A stretch of DNA of 64,000 nucleotides from Casuarina equisetifolia. Its lineage: Eukaryota; Streptophyta; Magnoliopsida; Fagales; Casuarinaceae. The notes beneath the pieces were generated by a model. That model saw nothing but the letters and a program-made list of their open reading frames with translations. It made no database searches and was not told the DNA's origin. Below are positions 21,336-32,959 of this stretch, piece after piece (within the stretch, counting starts at the first letter, position 1; every line of letters starts with the position of its first letter). Location of the stretch: positions 13,889,583 through 13,953,582 of the forward strand of contig CM052359.1 in assembly GCA_028551475.1 (NCBI GenBank). Reading direction: 5' to 3'. The position numbers and the translations under genes are program-made.

Positions 21336-21517
21336 GTCCAAGATGAGCATCAGCGATGTAAGGACCGATAATGGGTGTCATCCATATGGTACCAAGAAGA
21401 AAACTGGTAACGTTATTTGAAGATTTTGCAGTGCCCTCATGGAGCTACTTTGTTAATTATTGCACTCGGTTTGATGCAATCCCCTGATATGCGATCCTCT
21501 CAAATACTTCATGTCCT
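21336..21517 (-). pseudogene. NPF pseudogene exon 2 remnant
   Basis: The minus-strand frame reads HEVFERIAYQGIASN and later LHEGTAKSSNNVT, GTIWMTPIIG and YIADAHLG, the first helices of an NPF transporter. Two stops (TAA and TAG) fall between the SN and LHEG motifs. After DAHLG the similarity is lost, so the exon end is deleted or scrambled. A clean acceptor is not visible. Confidence 0.85.
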
Positions 21518-22149
21518 ACAAAACTATATCCGTAGGAAAAAGAAAGCTGTAACAAGAACTGTGGAACTGCAAAAAATTTTGTTAAGCATCTAAGAAAATT
21601 TCTGTTTAGTGTTGAGATGGCATGTATTTGTGAACTGCAAAAACTTGCATGTTGTCAAGAGATGACATGTACATCATTTTAGGTATGTTTCTCAAACAAA
21701 ATTTAGATAATATGAAAAACTCTTTATATTGTTCTTAAACACATTTCATTGTAGTCAATATAAACTGTGAGTTGTCTTGCTAGAATAATAAGTCCTTTTT
21801 CGTATATAAGATATCACTCTTGAACCTGAACTCTAATATCATGTTAAAACTTGATTATTAAACAAGAGAAAGAAGCATAGGATAACAACAAAGATGTTCC
21901 ATATCTGTAACATCCCAGAGTAGTTTGATGCTATGTCGGAGTTCGTTTCTCTCGAAAGAAAGGCCAAACCAAGAATTAAGCACCTTTCTACTCGTTCTTT
22001 TTTCTTCCTCAAGCATAAAGAATTCATCTTTGTTTGAGAATATATTCGGCAACTATTGATCTTTAGCCCCACTTCGACTAATGTGAAGCGAAAATATTTG
22101 GCATTCTTGTTTGATGCTGTGCGAGAAGGCATCAAAGAAAATAGGTTAC

Positions 22150-22290
22150 ATTGCCTACAATGAAGGAGCAGGCTTTCCATCCCCAAGTCTTAGATTTTAA
22201 AACTGGTCTACATTTGAGACCCACAGTCCTATCCCGTGTATAATTCTCTCTTCCATCTACGGGGCCATTCTCTTCTGTGGCTGCCATCAT
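22150..22290 (-). pseudogene. NPF pseudogene exon 1
   Basis: It begins ATG ATG at 22290-22285 and reads MMAATEENGPVDGREN, then VGLKCRPVLKSKTWGWKACSFIVGN, the standard cytoplasmic N-terminus and first-helix start of NPF proteins. It ends at a GTAACC donor (22149). This exon alone is open and well preserved. Confidence 0.85.
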
Positions 22291-22557
22291 CGTAGAGAAA
22301 AGAAAATGATTCCAGAGCCATCTTAGCTTACAGCTTTTTATAAAGTGTTGGTAGCCAAGGATCTCTACCACCAATAATTTTCTTTCCTGCTCATCTCTTT
22401 TTTCCTTGTGTTGCCCTTTTGTTTTGTGGAAAAGATCTGTTCCGAATCCTTTTCTTCGATATGAGTCAAAGTATATTGTCCTTTAACTTTTACCATACCA
22501 TAATTTATAGAAGACACATTGTAATCGTGCTCTACTGTGGTAGAAGAGACAAATGCG
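22291..22557. other. Upstream flank of the NPF pseudogene
   Basis: Former 5' region of the NPF gene, up to the TRIM insertion. No promoter element could be assigned with confidence. Confidence 0.4.
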
Positions 22558-22562
22558 ATAGG

Positions 22563-23444
22563 TATTAGAAATTGAAGGGCCCAACTAAAACACAGAACTG
22601 TGCGATAGTGGGTTGCTAGCGGAAGTTTATAAGGTCAGACTCTCATGTCGCCTTATCCAATGTGGAACTGGATATTTTAATCTTCCAACACTCCTCCGCA
22701 GTCTCACGTTGGGCGCGGTGAGAGGTGGGACCAGTCTAAAGGGACCACACCAAGGTAGGCAGGACACAGGGCCGGCTCTGATACCATATTAGAAATTGAA
22801 TGGCCCAACTAAAACACAGAACTGTGCAATAGTAGGTTGCTAGCGGAAGCTTATAAGGCCAGACTCTCCTGTTGCCTTACCCAATGTGGGACTGGATATT
22901 TTAATCCTCCAACACTCCCCCGCAGTCTCACGTTGGGCGCAGTTAGAGGTGGGACTAGTCTAGAGGGACCACATCAAGGTAGGCAGGACACATGGCCAAC
23001 TTTGATACCATATTAGAAATTAAAGGGCCCAACTAAAACACAAAATTGTGCAATAGTGGGTTGCTAGCGGAAGCTTATAAGGTCAGGCTCTCCTGTCGCC
23101 TTACCCAATGTGGGACTAGATATTTTAATCTTCCAATAGTGGGTTGCTAGCGGAAGCTTATAAGGCCAGACTCTCCTGTCGCCTTACCCAATGTGAGACT
23201 GGATATTTTAATCCTCCAACACTCCCCGCAGTCTCACGTTGGGCATGGTGAGAGGTGGGACCAGTCTAGAGGGACCACATCAAGGTAGGCAGGACACAGG
23301 GCCAGCTCCGATACCATATTAGAAATTGAAGGGCCCAACTAAAATACAGAACTGTGCGATAGTGGGTTGCTAGCGGAAGTTTATAAGGCCAGACTCTCCT
23401 GTCGCCTTACCCAATGTGGGACTGGATATTTTAATCTTCCAACA
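22563..23444 (-). mobile_element. TRIM retrotransposon with four LTRs in tandem, duplication ATAGG
   Basis: A 128-bp LTR (minus: TGTTGGAAGATT...TTTCTAATA) occurs at 22563-22690, 22787-22914, 23011 to about 23136 fused with a partial copy to 23221, and 23317-23444. The internal segments of 95-96 bp (22691-22786, 22915-23010, 23222-23316) each carry the PBS TGGTATCAGAGCC or a variant on the minus strand. Perfect ATAGG repeats flank the whole block (22558-22562 and 23445-23449). No coding capacity. The structure is LTR-internal-LTR-internal-LTR-internal-LTR, not the simple two-LTR form. No 5S-like sequence is present, so it is not Cassandra. Confidence 0.9.
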
Positions 23445-23449
23445 ATAGG

Positions 23450-25290
23450 TATTGCGCTTCGTTGGCATGTGATTCCATAGAATGTTGGGTTGAAAATGGA
23501 ACATGAAATGGTGGATCGATTCCTTTCTTAAAGTCGTCGTTTCTGTTCATCAACTTGGGTACATGGTGGAGGAAGCTCGAGATGTGGACCGGCTAAGCGA
23601 ATTACCACTTAATATGGACTGCCGGGCTGTTGCACATGTCACGTGTCGTTTGTCAGTAGATGATTTAATTTTAAATATTATGAGGTATTTCACTTTTTTA
23701 ATATATTAGTGTTATATATATTATAAGTCAATTTTAATGAAGAAAGTGAGTCTTCTTAATATATTGGCATTTTATACTCTTTATATATATGAAAATATTT
23801 TTATCTCTTATAAAATTACTTTTAAGAAAGCAAATATATCTTTTATTATTTCTTTTCGAGTGGCTTATGAGTTGTTTATTTTCAGGTGATAGACAGTAGA
23901 GTCTATGAGTGCACTGATATGTGATGTATTTGAAAGTATTGGCAATTGTTACTTGCAAAGGGTGAAAGTAGACTTTACATGATTAACTCTAAAAGTGAGG
24001 AAATGGCCGACAGTAAAGAAAAAAGAAGAAACTGTTCCGCCCGCAAGTGGAATTGGTGGTCGTGGTGTTTCAAAGAAGAACTTATTAGGAGCATTTATGA
24101 TCAAGATCTTTTGCATGGTTAATTCGAGTCTCATCAATTAGTATCATGACTAAATGTTGGAAGCCACTAGATCCACATTAGAGAAGGAAACTTGTGGTTT
24201 AGTTTAAACATAAGAAGTTTCCTCTAATTTGTGAGTTAGCTTTTAACTTAAATTGTAAGTCTTTTAGTTCGAACCACAACCAACAATGACATGTGAGGTC
24301 AAAATTTTAGTCTCAAGAAGTGAATTAAGTTAGAAAGTGTTTTTGCATACCAGGTTGGAGTCATTGGGCTTGTGATTTTATCCACTGTCTTAAAAGACTT
24401 GAGTTTTAGAGTTAGTCCAAGTACATTTTATGTAAATATTATTGCCAAATCGATAAGTCTTTCGGAATACCAGAGTTTGTGAAGGTGTTGGGGGATTGTG
24501 AAGAGTTGCCATTAAACAATTTGTAGCAGATGCTGTGACAAAATAAGATTTTTGAAGATAATCAGGGAGAACCTTAAGGACGAGGTCCATCGCCATCCGA
24601 ATCGAGTTTTAGAGCAGTTGGATGTGTAGTGGGAGTAGTGATGTTTATAGAGGTGGTAACACGAGTTCTGACATGCAAATGTTGTTGTTGTTGTTGCTGT
24701 CGTCATCATGGGTTACAAGCTATCATGAAATCCTTTAGACAAAAAAGATAACCATTTTAATTGTACCTGGTATTCGCTGTTCTTTTCGGCTGGGTTATAC
24801 CATTCCCGTACGTATTATCATTTGTATTACAATCACGTACCTTGTCAAAAGCATGGTTTTGCGGTCTGCGTACCTCTTGAGGGGCACAAATTTGGCCTGA
24901 GTTTTTGCCCAATTCGGCCTACTAGTGTATGGACAATAAACTTGGATTTGGCAGTTGAGCTGGTTACGTTTGTTAACACTCGATCACTTAAAAAGGCAGA
25001 AGACGAATCAAGATCGCAATACTTGATCTGCAAATTGCATTACAACCTCTCCATCAGCCATATATTAAAGGCTCAGTTTGAAGGACCCGCACCAGACCCA
25101 CCAACTTTCGAGGTACGGAAAGCATTTTGATGGATGGGTTACCTGCTTGTTATCTCCATTTCACAGGGATATGTCCATTCAAGGATCAAGAAAATGCTGC
25201 TTGGAAGATTCTGACAACGCCATTAAAGCGAACATAGCCATTAAAGCTGGTAAAAGTAGTTACAACAAAGTCTCACTAAACCAGAGATAA
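23450..25290. other. Intergenic region, no gene recognised
   Basis: AT-rich sequence with only short ORFs. A (GTT)5 run lies at about 24681-24695. I could not assign 24820-25290 to any family, and the small ORFs there overlap each other on both strands. Confidence 0.4.
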
Positions 25291-25299
25291 TGAACGTTT

Positions 25300-25918
25300 T
25301 GTAGATTTCAACCAAACGCAAAACAATAACGCATTTAGGCTTTTGAATTTCAACAACATACAAATACAACGTTCACTGTCTTTGGTGTTTTTGCTCAGCT
25401 AAAATCAGAGCCACATCTCTGTATGTTCCTGTACAAACATACTACTGGGCATTCGATAGCCAAAAAGCAGCTGCAATGTAGTGAAGAATAACGAAGTGGG
25501 GACAGGAAGAGCTATAATAAGTTGGTGCCCGAGCAACCATATCTAACAATTACAGAGGATGAAAATTGCATAGAGGTAAACTCAATACTTTCGTGACTCA
25601 TAGTAAAGATAAAAGGCCTTTGGTTTGCACACAAATACCACCTGCTTACACCCACTATAAGGGAACTTCAAGCCTTCCTCCTTATATATAGGTAAAAGGA
25701 CAGAATATTACAACTGAAAACTTGTAGTCACAATATAGTAACACAAATGCTACTGCCAGCTACCAGCGAAAAGTAAAGCAATCAAACCTGAGAATCAAGC
25801 AATTCAACTAATCCTCTTCTGTTGCCATCATTGCCTACAGTGTAATACAAGAGAAAGCAAGTACAACCTTTTCTGTAACGATTTCTTCGGTAGAAAATCA
25901 ACCACTCAGTTGCTAGTG
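25300..25918 (-). other. Probable 3' UTR region of the hnRNP1-like gene
   Basis: The sequence directly downstream of the stop codon on the minus strand is non-coding and AT-rich. The poly(A) site cannot be fixed from sequence alone. Confidence 0.5.
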
Positions 25919-28900
25919 TTAAGCCTGCCTGGAATGAGTGCCGCTGTATCCACCCCCATAACCGCCCGTGGACTGTGCAGGGTCAGATCTCCATCCTGAA
26001 TTGGAGTACCCTGCATTTCCGTTTGCACCGTTATAGCCACTTCCCATGTATCCACCACCCATTCCATGTTGCTCTACTCCAGTAACACCAGCACTGGCAT
26101 TGCTACTTGGGGCACTTCCAGCACGGCCCCCTGCAGCACCATACCCACCAGTATAAGGAGCATCACCTACACCGTAATTACCATAACCATAACCTTGATT
26201 CCCATACCCTGAAGCACCACTTGGGGATTGACCCCTTGAAGCAGAAGGACCACTACCTGGAGCATTCCAAGATGCTGCAGCTCCATACCCTGCATTTCCA
26301 CCATAGCTGGATGCACCATACCCTGGAGTTTGGTTGCTCCAAGTATTTTTTAGCGCACCAGGGCCCCCACTTCCAAAACTAGAATTAGGTGGATTTGGGT
26401 TTCCATACGCTGCTGTGTGACCGCCATAGCCGCTAACACCATAACCACCATAACCACCATAACCAACTCCACTGTTGGCTGCTCCATAGCCATAACCTGG
26501 TCCACCATACCCAGGATACAGAGGGAAACCACCTGCAGTGGTTTGTGGCTGCATATATCTACCACCATCTGTTCGACCATCAAATGAATTTGTGTTTGTA
26601 TTTGCACCATAACCTTGATAGCCCCCACCACGGCCCCCACTGCTGGGATTTGCATCTTTGGGAAGGGCCTTCTTTACCTCAACTGACTTACCATTCAAGT
26701 CATGGAAGGTCTTGTGAAGAACTCTATCAACTGCATCCTCAGTGTCAAACGTTACAAAACCAAAACCACGAGGTCGTTGGGTATTCTGATCATACATTAT
26801 CACCACATCGGTGACTTGCCCATAACTTTCAAAATACTGACGAAACCCTTCTTCTGTCAGGTTGGAAGGCAACCCTCCCACAAATATTTTCTTAGTCTTA
26901 AAATTCCCCCCCCCTCCAGAAGTTCTTCCAGCACTAAAACTTCCAGTTCTAGAGGTCTGCTGTTCTTCTCTTGACAAAGCCCTTTTTGCCTCCACCTGTG
27001 AAGCCAAAATAAAACTCAACTAGCAGCAGTGAAATAATAAGAGCAAGTGAAAGCAATACAAACAATCATACTGTTCATGTTTACGAACAAGGTACTAGGG
27101 GGGAGGAGAGAGAGAGAGAGAGGGAGACAAGAGGGGGGGGGGGGGGGGGGTTGGCGGCTGGACCACAGCAAGACCAACAAGTTTATTACAACACTTGGGA
27201 AATCCTTTCACACAAAGGCCAAAATCATTGTTTTCACCTGTTTGTAGGCGCATGCATGCATTGTTGAGAGGGTCTTAAATCCATGTCATTGCCATAACAC
27301 GAAGAAAACATTTTCCATACGAAGACACATTTTAGGTATAGTAAATCCCAATCATACGAACTAGGAATCATCACCATACATCTTGTTACTTGTATGAGAT
27401 GTATACTTTCGTCATAGAAAAAAGCAACATAAGGAAAGAGACTTAATAGATACCTATTTTGCATACTGTAAGTTTGCAACCAAGGCATGCACCAAAAACC
27501 CCCATCCCAAACCATCAACAAGGAGACAGATCTGAATTTTATACTAAAGATGAAGTAACAGAACACAACATTTAGAGACTGAATTATCAATTTACAAGTA
27601 AATATACACACATAAAAGAATTGTTAAAGAGGTACAGGCCAAGTTGGCAAGTAAAACAAAGGAGGGAACCCCAAGAAACATAGCCATTATTGAAACGATG
27701 AGGGACCACAACATAATAGAAGTTGCAAAGAAGTTTAAAGCAGTAGGGCTTCAATATTGTAGTTCAATTTGAATATAAAGGCAATGCAATATTGAAGATA
27801 AGAGAAAGATAGAATTTTAGGTAGGTATTTAAGATGTTGGAGAGCACAAGAGGCTAAAATGTTTTGAAAGGTGGTCATAACATTAAGAAGAAAGACAATG
27901 ATAATGTTGTTTCAAATCTTTTAAGTGTTGTTACTTTAGTGAAAGATGAAGACCAACTTAATTTAGCTGAATAGTAGAAATAAGCTAGTTAAAAGGGAAT
28001 TATCATTTACCTAGGATCTGAAATCATGAGAAGTGATGTATCCATAAAGAAACCCGACTCTTCTCATATTCTTCCCTTAGTCAACATATCAACAGCCTAA
28101 ACAAGCATGAAATACAAAGAAAAGATGAAACTTCAATGACCTGAATGATTCTCAAGAACGTACTAGTCAAATGTCCTACTTGCTCATCGTTCATGGAAGC
28201 TAAAATGAACACATTTCTTTTGCTTCATCTGAAAGCATATTCACAACAACAAAAGTAAAATGAACACATTTGAAAACTGCAAACTGACAAACTTCAGAAA
28301 GTGTCCTCATGAAAAAGAAAAACAAATTTTCAAAAAGGGAAAGGAAAAAAAAAAAAAAAAAAAGGAAGTCCATATACAAATGGTACATACAATACAATCG
28401 AACATGAATATAAATTTTAAAAAAATGTTTCAAACCCAATGAAAAAGTGATGAAACTTAAAACACAAGTAAAATAACAGTAAAATAATTGTGCCGTACTA
28501 GTGACTACTTGAGGTCTGAAAGAGTCAGTCTCACTGTCAAAATATGAAGGCACTTGACATAAGGAAAATGCTCTTTTCCCACTAGCAAAATAGAATCGAA
28601 GTAAAAAAGAGTGAAAAAATCAGAAACGGCGAAAGTTCCTATTACCAATGAAAAACAGCTTGCAAGAGTCTCAGCGGAAAATCAACACAAAGTAAAGAAA
28701 CCGTGGAAGAAAGTGATCCCAAGGCACCTGTTTTTACGATTTTAACCAACCAAAAGGACCCCCGAACAAGGGAAAACAACCGACATACTCGCAAATAAAA
28801 TAGCGAAGAAAAGGAACACCCCAAACCGATCAGATACGAATACCAGAATCCCAGAACCATAACATCATCACCATGCAAGTAACAAATGAACTAAACCACG

Positions 28901-29739
28901 CAACTAAAATTGGACAAATTTACCGCAATTAACAGAGCCCCAAAAACTAAGACACCGAAACCACATGTTATATCAGATGAACACACGAAAAAAAAGAAAG
29001 ACAAAAAGTAAAACCCCATAACCCTATATGATAGCAGCGGTTAACAATAGAAAAACCATCAATATCAACATAGATGTGTCTGCCATAAAGCACCATACGG
29101 CAGAGAAACAGTGTAATGGAGCGGTTAAATCAATAAGCTAACAAGAACAAACCCAGTTAGCCAAAAAAGGTGAAAAAAGAAAAACCTTCACAGACAAATA
29201 AAACCAGAGTACACCCAGTTGACCATAAACTGACCAAAGGTCAGAAACAAAAAACACTCAAAGAGAAGTATTAAGAGCAAAATTTACTACAAAACCCACA
29301 AAAATTAACAGAAAATGGATGCAAATTAAGCAAAGAAATTAGTGAACGAAGTTAAGGAAGGCGACATCCGATGAACTTAACCGCAATATAACTGGAACCA
29401 AGAAAACAACCAAAGCATACACCTAACAGCCAAAAACACAGAAAACGCAAAAGAATTAACAGAAATGCGAACAAATGAAAAGAAACCAATGTGTCTGAAT
29501 TTCAACGGGAGACTCACCGTACGGCCATCTATAGTGTGCCTGTCCTGGAGGACCCGGTCGAGCACGGAAGGGTCGGAGAAGACGACGAACCCGAAGCCGC
29601 GAGGACGGCCGGTGGGCTTCTCGCGCATGATGACGGCCTGCGAGACGTCGCCGTACTGGGTGAAGTAATCCCTGAGGGTGTCCTCGCTGGTGTCCCAGGC
29701 TATTCCTCCGATGAAGACCTTCCCTTCGTCGGAATCCAT
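25919..29739 (-). CDS. hnRNP1-like RNA-binding protein, two RRMs and glycine-rich tail
   Basis: Exon 1 is 29739-29518 (ATG at 29739, 74 codons, donor GTGAGT). Exon 2 is 26995-25919 (acceptor CACAG, stop TAA at 25921-25919), giving 432 residues in phase. RRM1 covers residues 7 to about 83 with RNP2 VFIGGI and RNP1 RGFGFVVF. RRM2 covers about 109-186 with IFVGGL and RGFGFVTF. From about 190 to the end the protein is Gly/Tyr-rich with YGGYG and GYGYG repeats, typical of nuclear A/B-type hnRNPs that handle mRNA. It resembles Arabidopsis RNP1 (At4g14300) and At2g33410, which are slightly shorter. Both exons are open with no odd residues. The many ORFs overlapping exon 2 are shadows of the repeats. 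Confidence 0.93.
26996..29517 (-). other. Intron 1 of the hnRNP1-like gene
   Basis: A 2.5-kb GT-AG intron between the RRM1 exon and the rest. It holds a GA run and an 18-G run (27103-27150), an A run near 28349-28362 and no recognisable inserted element. Confidence 0.8.
27103..27150 (+). repeat. (GA)n and G18 simple repeats
   Basis: An alternating GA tract is followed by GACAAGAG and 18 consecutive G (27133-27150). Relative to the hnRNP1-like transcript the tract is C-rich. Its length is likely variable and prone to sequencing error. Confidence 0.9.
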
Positions 29740-29835
29740 GGCTTCCTTTGTTCCTTCGCTACACTCCCCACAGGCACGCCCGCTCTGGGTTTTGTATTGC
29801 GAACGAGTCGATTCGAGGAGGGAAAAGAGATTGGG

Positions 29836-29844
29836 TTAGGGTTT
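29836..29844 (-). promoter_or_regulatory. Telo-box (AAACCCTAA) upstream of the hnRNP1-like gene
   Basis: On the coding strand AAACCCTAA lies about 100 bp before the ATG. Telo-boxes are common near the start of plant genes for translation and RNA-binding proteins. The role here is inferred from position only. Confidence 0.5.
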
Positions 29845-29898
29845 TGGGTGGATGAAGAAAGGTATTAGTAATTTATTGACAAGTACAAGGTCATCACA

Positions 29899-29979
29899 GT
29901 GGGCCGCTGCCGCGGTTGGTTAGCGTAAGTCTCAGTTTGAGTAACTTTGAGGGCGAGAGTTCGAGCCTCTCTCACCCCA
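29899..29979 (+). pseudogene. tRNA-Met(elongator)-like pseudogene
   Basis: The 3' half is well preserved: GAGAG-TTCGAGC-CTCTC forms a T arm and TCACCCC plus A matches the acceptor 3' strand. The D-arm region CGGTTGGTTAGCG is also like the elongator tRNA-Met. The 5' acceptor strand does not pair, and the anticodon position reads CAG within CTCAGTTTGA instead of CAT, possibly with an intron remnant. It is unlikely to be functional. Confidence 0.5.
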
Positions 29980-30009
29980 AATTTCTTTTTAAGGCTTTTG
30001 AAAAGGAGT

Positions 30010-30446
30010 TTCTAGGTTTATAGGAAATGCTTATTAGTAATGCACTTGAGGAGTTCAGTCTATCCATAGTAATTAAAATTGATTGTGAACCAAAGCTTTT
30101 AATGGAACCACCATCTAGGGAACCCATGCCAACATTTATGATGTAATTACTTTGTCTTTGAGTTGCCTTTTGAAAATAGGAGAATCTCTCTTATAAATAG
30201 CTACTCTTTTATGTAAGAAAATAGTTCATGAGTTTATAAGATTAAGAGTTAAGCTTTGGTTTTCTTTTAAAAGTTTTGCTCTTTGGTTGTTTTAAGAGTG
30301 GTGGATGTTATTGCTTTGTATCTCTTTAATTACTTCTAATAGAATGGTGAGTATTTGTTTTTAAATCCTAAGATGATGAGTAATTTGTATCCTTAGTTCT
30401 CAAAAGTAGTTTTATCTTTTACTTTCCTCCTTTTTGTTTAGTATCA
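30010..30446 (+). mobile_element. Outer gypsy 5' LTR (5' boundary uncertain)
   Basis: Similarity to the 3' LTR is clear from about 30028 to 30446 and fades before that, so the start may be truncated. It ends in AGTATCA, four bases before the PBS. Confidence 0.75.
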
Positions 30447-30450
30447 AGTT

Positions 30451-30464
30451 TGGTAATTAGAGCC
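30451..30464 (+). other. Outer gypsy primer-binding site
   Basis: TGGTAATTAGAGCC is a variant of the tRNA-Met PBS, close to that of the inner element at 31485. Confidence 0.8.
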
Positions 30465-30540
30465 TAATTCAATGGTTGGATGTCATCATCATGCTTGCCA
30501 TCTTGAAGTCCTTGAAGTGAATGAAACAAATTAGTGTGAG

Positions 30541-30726
30541 ATGGAATTGGATAAGATAAAAAGACAAATTGAAGAGCTCCAAGAAGAACTAGCACATTTG
30601 CAAACACGAGAACATTATAATTCTCATTTTGGATCTAATAGAAGCCTTCATTCTAGAGTTGAAAAGGATGAGAATCGTTTCCATCAATTTGCCCGTGAAG
30701 ACTTTAATGATAATACTTTGACCCAT
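30541..30726 (+). pseudogene. Outer gypsy gag, N-terminal piece
   Basis: From ATG 30541 the frame reads MELDKIKRQIEELQEELAHL, a coiled-coil-like start common in gypsy gag. It breaks at the CCCAT target site of the inner element. The continuation is at 36803. Confidence 0.7.
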
Positions 30727-31482
30727 TGATGTGGGCAAGCCTAAAGGACAAGGTAACAAGAAAGCCCAAGTTTTGTTGATTCATGTGACAAAAAATTGGG
30801 GCTACAATATAATTTGTTAGATCTAAGCCCATACAAAAGAAGTATAACTTATTTGGAGTTTTCATTCCTGACAAGATTCCTATTATCTGGAGTTTCCATT
30901 CCTGTTAGGATTCGTATTATTTGGAGTTTCCATTCTGTCAGGATTCGTACTATCTAGAGTTTCCATTCCTGTCAAGATTCATACTATCTGGAGTTTCCAT
31001 TTCTATCAAGATTCATATTATCTAAAGTTTCTATTCTTGTTAGAATTCTTACAATTTTAAGGTCCCTAATTTGTTGGGATCCTATGTCTGATTTGTTTAG
31101 AATTTTAATTTGGTTAGTTTTTATTTTCCTTTAACCTACCATATTTAGGTTTTAAGTATTCCTAATTATTTTAGCATTAGGTTTAGTCATCTATTTAAAG
31201 ACATTGTTATTTCAGTTATAAGTAGAACTTTGAGATTGAAGAAGTCATTGAATTTCGTTTTCTTTAAACTTTGCCTTTAAATTTCGTGCTTTTACTTTCC
31301 AGCCTTTTATATTCTAGTTATTTTAATTCATGCACTTAAATTACTGTCTTTACATTTTAGTACTTTAATTTTCCAATCTTTACCTTTCCAATCTTTTATA
31401 TTTATGAATTATCCTGTTATTAGTTCGTTCTAATCTCTATAAAATCCAAAGCTCACTCAATTGCCTATCATGAAACGCATCA
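30727..31482 (+). mobile_element. Inner gypsy 5' LTR with six 34-bp repeat units
   Basis: Between about 30850 and 31055 six imperfect units of the type TGGAGTTTCCATTCCTGTCA follow one another. The 3' LTR has three. The LTR ends in ACGCATCA. Confidence 0.9.
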
Positions 31483-31484
31483 AG

Positions 31485-31498
31485 TGGTAATCAGAGCC
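31485..31498 (+). other. Inner gypsy primer-binding site
   Basis: TGGTAATCAGAGCC lies two bases after the 5' LTR and matches a tRNA-Met PBS with one extra base. Confidence 0.9.
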
Positions 31499-31569
31499 AA
31501 GGTTTTGGTGAGTGAGTTGTTCTAATAAATTTGTTCATCTCATCAATTTGTTGTTTGATAGCATCACCA

Positions 31570-32805
31570 TGTCTCAAAAAGGAGATGGTTCTTCTCGTTC
31601 ATCCTTACCCACTCCACTATGGCTAGCTGTTCATATGGTGCAAAAAAGTGAATTTGAGAAGATGAAGACTGAATTTCAAGGGCTCAAACTCTTAATTCAG
31701 TAGTGCTTACCACCTCAAACAACTCAGACACCCCATTCCACTCCACCACCACCACAAACAATGCACCCGCCTTTCCAAACAACCTTACCACCACCCCAAG
31801 TATCTATACCATAGATACAAATGCCCATTCCTCAACCACTACTCACCCAACCATCAACCCAAACCTTTTTACCAAGAAGACTCGCACCACATGCCCCTCA
31901 TTACCAATAATTTAAACCATTCCAACCTCAAACTTTACAACCACCCTATGTAACCCCAACATATTAACCACTATAACCTCATGCAGATGCTAAATTTGAT
32001 ATTGATTCTAGTGATGAAGATATTGGAAGCAGAAGAAGAGGGAAACCAAAGGAAGATGATCGAAGCCTTCGTATAGACTTTCCTAAGTTTGATGGTAGTT
32101 TGAACTCAAATGATTTTCTTGATTGGGTTTACATTATGGAGAGAATCTTTGAATACAAGAACTACAGCGAGGAGAAAAAATGTAAGTTAACTATTCTCAA
32201 ACTTAAGGATTATACTTCTCTATGGTGGGACAATACAAGAAAGCTCAGGGAAAGAAATGGGTGAAGTAAAGTCAAAACCTGGGAAAAGCTCAAGAGGCTC
32301 TTAACTAGGTGATTTCTTCCTAGAGAATACAAACAAGAACTCTATCACAAGTTGCACACTTTCAAGCAAGAAAAAAGAAGTGTTAGAGAATACATTAAAG
32401 AATTTGAGAAGTTAATGATCCGATGTGATATTCCTAAACCAATAGAGCAGTCCATTGGATTTCTTGGAGGCTTAAATCCAAATATTGTCCAGATGGTCGA
32501 TTTACTACTTTATTGCTCTCTTAATGATGCATATAAGTTGGCTATCAAGGTTAAGAAGCAAAGAGCTGCCTCAAAAGCCAAGTATTTCAACAAAAGAGAT
32601 TATGTCCAGAAGGCTACCTCAAGCAATACTAGATATGGTTCTTCTAGTCAAGTTCCCAAGGAATTGGACAAGCCCAAAAATATTAAGGCCAAACATAATG
32701 AGAGTTCTCAATCCACTGTTTCCAAAAGTGAACAATGCCAAGCTAGATGTTATAAGTGCTAAGGAATTGGCCACCTTCAAGCTAATTGCCCTAATCGAAA
32801 GGTAA
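31570..32805 (+). pseudogene. Inner gypsy gag with stop in the zinc knuckle
   Basis: The start is near 31570 (MSQKGDGSSRSS), followed by a proline/threonine-rich region. The gag core lies at about 32060-32560 (DFPKFDGS-like, then EYIKEFEKLMIRCDIP and LGGLNP). The CCHC knuckle near 32746-32795 reads CYKC-stop-GIGHLQANCP, with TAA at 32760-32762. Several other frame breaks occur between 31700 and 32350. Confidence 0.82.
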
Positions 32806-32959
32806 TGATGATGAAAGAATGGGAGGAAATTGGAGAAGTGTACCAGATGAAGGAGCCACTAGAAGAAACAAGAAAGGAAGATTGCATAATTGAACCCATT
32901 CTGGTGAGCTTTTGGTCATTTACCGCACTCTCTTTTCAAAGCTTGGTTCTCAAGATGAA

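Larger units (their letters stand above)
8417..22290 (-). pseudogene. NPF (NRT1/PTR family) transporter pseudogene, split by retroelement P
   Basis: Intact NPF genes encode 12-helix proton-coupled nitrate or peptide transporters. Here the exons run on the minus strand: exon 1 at 22290-22150, exon 2 at about 21517-21336, exon 3 at 20265-19899 resuming at 8569-8417. Family motifs are clear: KACSFIVG in exon 1; EVFERIAY, SSNNVT and GTIWMTPIIG..YIADAHLG in exon 2; SLLTVAVSLP, GGTKPNI, GYGLPTAGL and PFYRHKIPSGS in exon 3. It is dead: exon 2 has two in-frame stops, exon 3 lacks roughly 20 codons after GGTKPNI, the last exon is not found, and an 11.3-kb element interrupts exon 3. Which defect came first cannot be told from the sequence. 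Confidence 0.88.

Noticed and set aside
22563..23444. CRISPR-like or simple tandem repeat
   Set aside because: The units are LTRs and internal segments with a PBS and a flanking target duplication, so this is a TRIM.
22563..23444. Cassandra-type TRIM
   Set aside because: No 5S-rRNA-like promoter boxes are visible in the LTR.
24822..25290. Overlapping ORFs of 62-102 codons as a novel gene
   Set aside because: Opposite-strand overlap, no recognisable motif and no clear promoter or splice structure; left as unassigned intergenic DNA.
26107..26974. Several His/Leu-rich ORFs opposite hnRNP exon 2
   Set aside because: Shadows of the Gly/Tyr codon repeats of the minus-strand gene.
29899..29979. 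Functional tRNA gene
   Set aside because: The acceptor 5' strand does not pair with the 3' strand and the anticodon position is not CAT.
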